In this document: positions 5,440 to 6,545 of the stretch, piece after piece
Position numbering within the stretch: position 1 is the stretch's first letter
Layout of the letters: the number at the start of each line of letters is the position of its first letter
Assembly (NCBI GenBank): GCA_021829055.1
Contig: JAJZCS010000113.1
Coordinates: 1-6,545 of the forward strand
Direction of reading: 5' to 3'
Length of the DNA: 6,545 nt
Source of the DNA: Pseudomonadota bacterium
GTDB taxonomy: Bacteria; Pseudomonadota; Alphaproteobacteria; Acetobacterales; Acetobacteraceae
Notes under the pieces: model-generated
Seen by the model: the letters and a program-made list of their open reading frames with translations, nothing else
Database searches by the model: none
Told to the model about the DNA's origin: nothing
Program-made: the position numbers and the translations under genes

Positions 5440-6545
5440 CTATGGCAAACTCTCACCTAAATGATACTTAGACTGCATATGGTAGCTTGCAATCGTCCAA
5501 AACATGATGAGCAGAAAGTAAGGTGGATCATTTCTGACATAGACCGAAAAGAAATGCCCAGGGATTAAAAAACATAGTCCGACCAGCACACTTATAATAA
5601 GGCTGGATACAACCAGTGTGCCAGGGGGCGTCCACACGACGCGGTTGATCAGACATGCAACAGGAAGAATCAGGGTAGGCAGGTCGTAGGTTCCCAGCCG
5701 CGGGAAACACAGTGCTGCAGACAACCACAGATAGGCCAACACCTCTGGTGGTAGCGGCAAGGTATGCGCAACCCGGTATTGTGCCACACAGCGCCTAACG
5801 GTTAGCACGATCGTGCCAACCAACATGCCATAAAAAGCAGCGGCAATAGGGACGGCTGAAGTCGCGATGTCTGAAATCCCGAACACATCACCGGTGAAAT
5901 AGGTCGCAAGGCCGAAAAGGCCGTTGTGCTCATCGTGGAATTCATGCGCAAACTCGGTACTCGCGGAAGATAGAAAACTCGCGAACAGGCTTGGGTTCGC
6001 CCAGCGTATGGCCAGTGTATCAACCGCATAAATTGCAACCACCATGCTGGCCGGCCAAAAAGTGTCCGTTGGTGCAAGAACGAGCGGCACCAGCAAAAAG
6101 CTCAGAAAAAAGAATTTGAATTGACTGGTGACAAGGACGGCGCCGTAAAAATATAGGGCTCGGCCTCGGACCAACGCCCATAGGCCAAAGGCAAGGCCGC
6201 CATAGAGGAGTATCGCGACATTGCCAGTAAGAAACGCCTTGAACGTGACACGTCCCAATGTTGCAAGAGGGGCTACCGCGACAATCCATCGCTCAGACCG
6301 TTGGAACAGTAACCTGCTTTGCAACGAGTAGATGGCCACAAATGCGATAATGAGACCAACCAGATAGATGCGCAGCACTATTTCATAGGACCCCGCAAGG
6401 ATATCTCTGAAGAGCCATACAATGTTGGGTGGATATACGAAGGGTAAATAAACAATCGGGTCAATCGCTTTGAGGATATTCAGCGAGTATGGATTAAGCC
6501 CCTTATCGGCGGCGTGCATCGTAACAAGGTAGGTTACTGTTCCAA
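5440..6545 (-). CDS. Polytopic membrane protein, GT87 (DUF2029)-like glycosyltransferase, 5' end beyond window
   Basis: Integral inner-membrane protein that probably transfers a sugar from a polyprenyl-phosphate carrier to an acceptor on the periplasmic side. The frame is open to the right edge (GTVTYLVTMHAADKGLNPYS at the edge), so ATG 6519 is internal and at least 367 codons are present. About ten hydrophobic segments are visible. GT87-like landmarks (residues from that internal Met) are GLNPYS and LPFVYPP (7-31), TGNVAILLYGGLAFGLWALV with RGR (98-120), SQFKFFFLSFLLVPLVL (132-148) and FPRLGTYDLPTLILPVACL (272-290), where intact family members have a YDL-type motif near the last helices. The catalytic acidic residue of this fold is expected near the N-terminus and is not in view. 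No partner on the same transcript is seen; the stop TAG is followed by about 1.3 kb without an intact gene. Family call by motif pattern only; O-antigen-type or other GT-C enzymes are alternatives. Confidence 0.65.
   Translation of the reverse strand, partial: GTVTYLVTMHAADKGLNPYSLNILKAIDPIVYLPFVYPPNIVWLFRDILAGSYEIVLRIYLVGLIIAFVAIYSLQSRLLFQRSERWIVAVAPLATLGRVTFKAFLTGNVAILLYGGLAFGLWALVRGRALYFYGAVLVTSQFKFFFLSFLLVPLVLAPTDTFWPASMVVAIYAVDTLAIRWANPSLFASFLSSASTEFAHEFHDEHNGLFGLATYFTGDVFGISDIATSAVPIAAAFYGMLVGTIVLTVRRCVAQYRVAHTLPLPPEVLAYLWLSAALCFPRLGTYDLPTLILPVACLINRVVWTPPGTLVVSSLIISVLVGLCFLIPGHFFSVYVRNDPPYFLLIMFWTIASYHMQSKYHLGESLP

Overview
The window looks like part of an accessory region in a Gram-negative, probably alphaproteobacterial, chromosome or plasmid. 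The evidence is an outer-membrane TolC-type protein (so two membranes), moderately GC-rich coding sequence, and debris of IS21-, IS66- and IS256-type transposases of kinds I associate with Alphaproteobacteria. The genus cannot be told from the sequence.

Layout: all convincing genes lie on the minus strand. Reading from the right, 6545-5440 is the 3' part of a polytopic membrane protein resembling GT87 (DUF2029) polyprenyl-phosphate-dependent glycosyltransferases; its 5' end is outside the window. From 5439 to about 4380 there is no intact gene. This stretch is an insertion-sequence graveyard: a frameshifted IS256-type transposase start (4937-5250), a strong GC-rich palindrome (4855-4886), an IS66-type zinc-finger fragment with two stops (about 4659-4800), an IS21-type IstA N-terminus (4539-4622), and three inverted repeats packed between 5257 and 5376. 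From about 4250 to 4122 there is a plausible minus-strand promoter with a TAACCAT-N3-ATGGTTA palindrome upstream of it.

From 4121 to the left edge runs a tightly coupled four-gene operon: periplasmic adaptor (DevB/HlyD-like), FtsX-type permease (DevC-like), ATPase (DevA-like) and a TolC-family outer-membrane factor. The genes overlap by 20, 1 and 4 bases. The TolC-like frame is open from 1272 to base 1 with no stop, so it is cut only by the window edge and is not broken.

Together the operon encodes a complete DevBCA-TolC type I-like exporter, able to carry a substrate from the inner membrane or periplasm to the outside. In cyanobacteria DevBCA exports heterocyst glycolipids. The substrate here is unknown; the neighbouring lipid-linked-sugar type glycosyltransferase makes a glycolipid or glycan an attractive but unproven guess. 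No RNA gene, CRISPR array or complete mobile element was seen.
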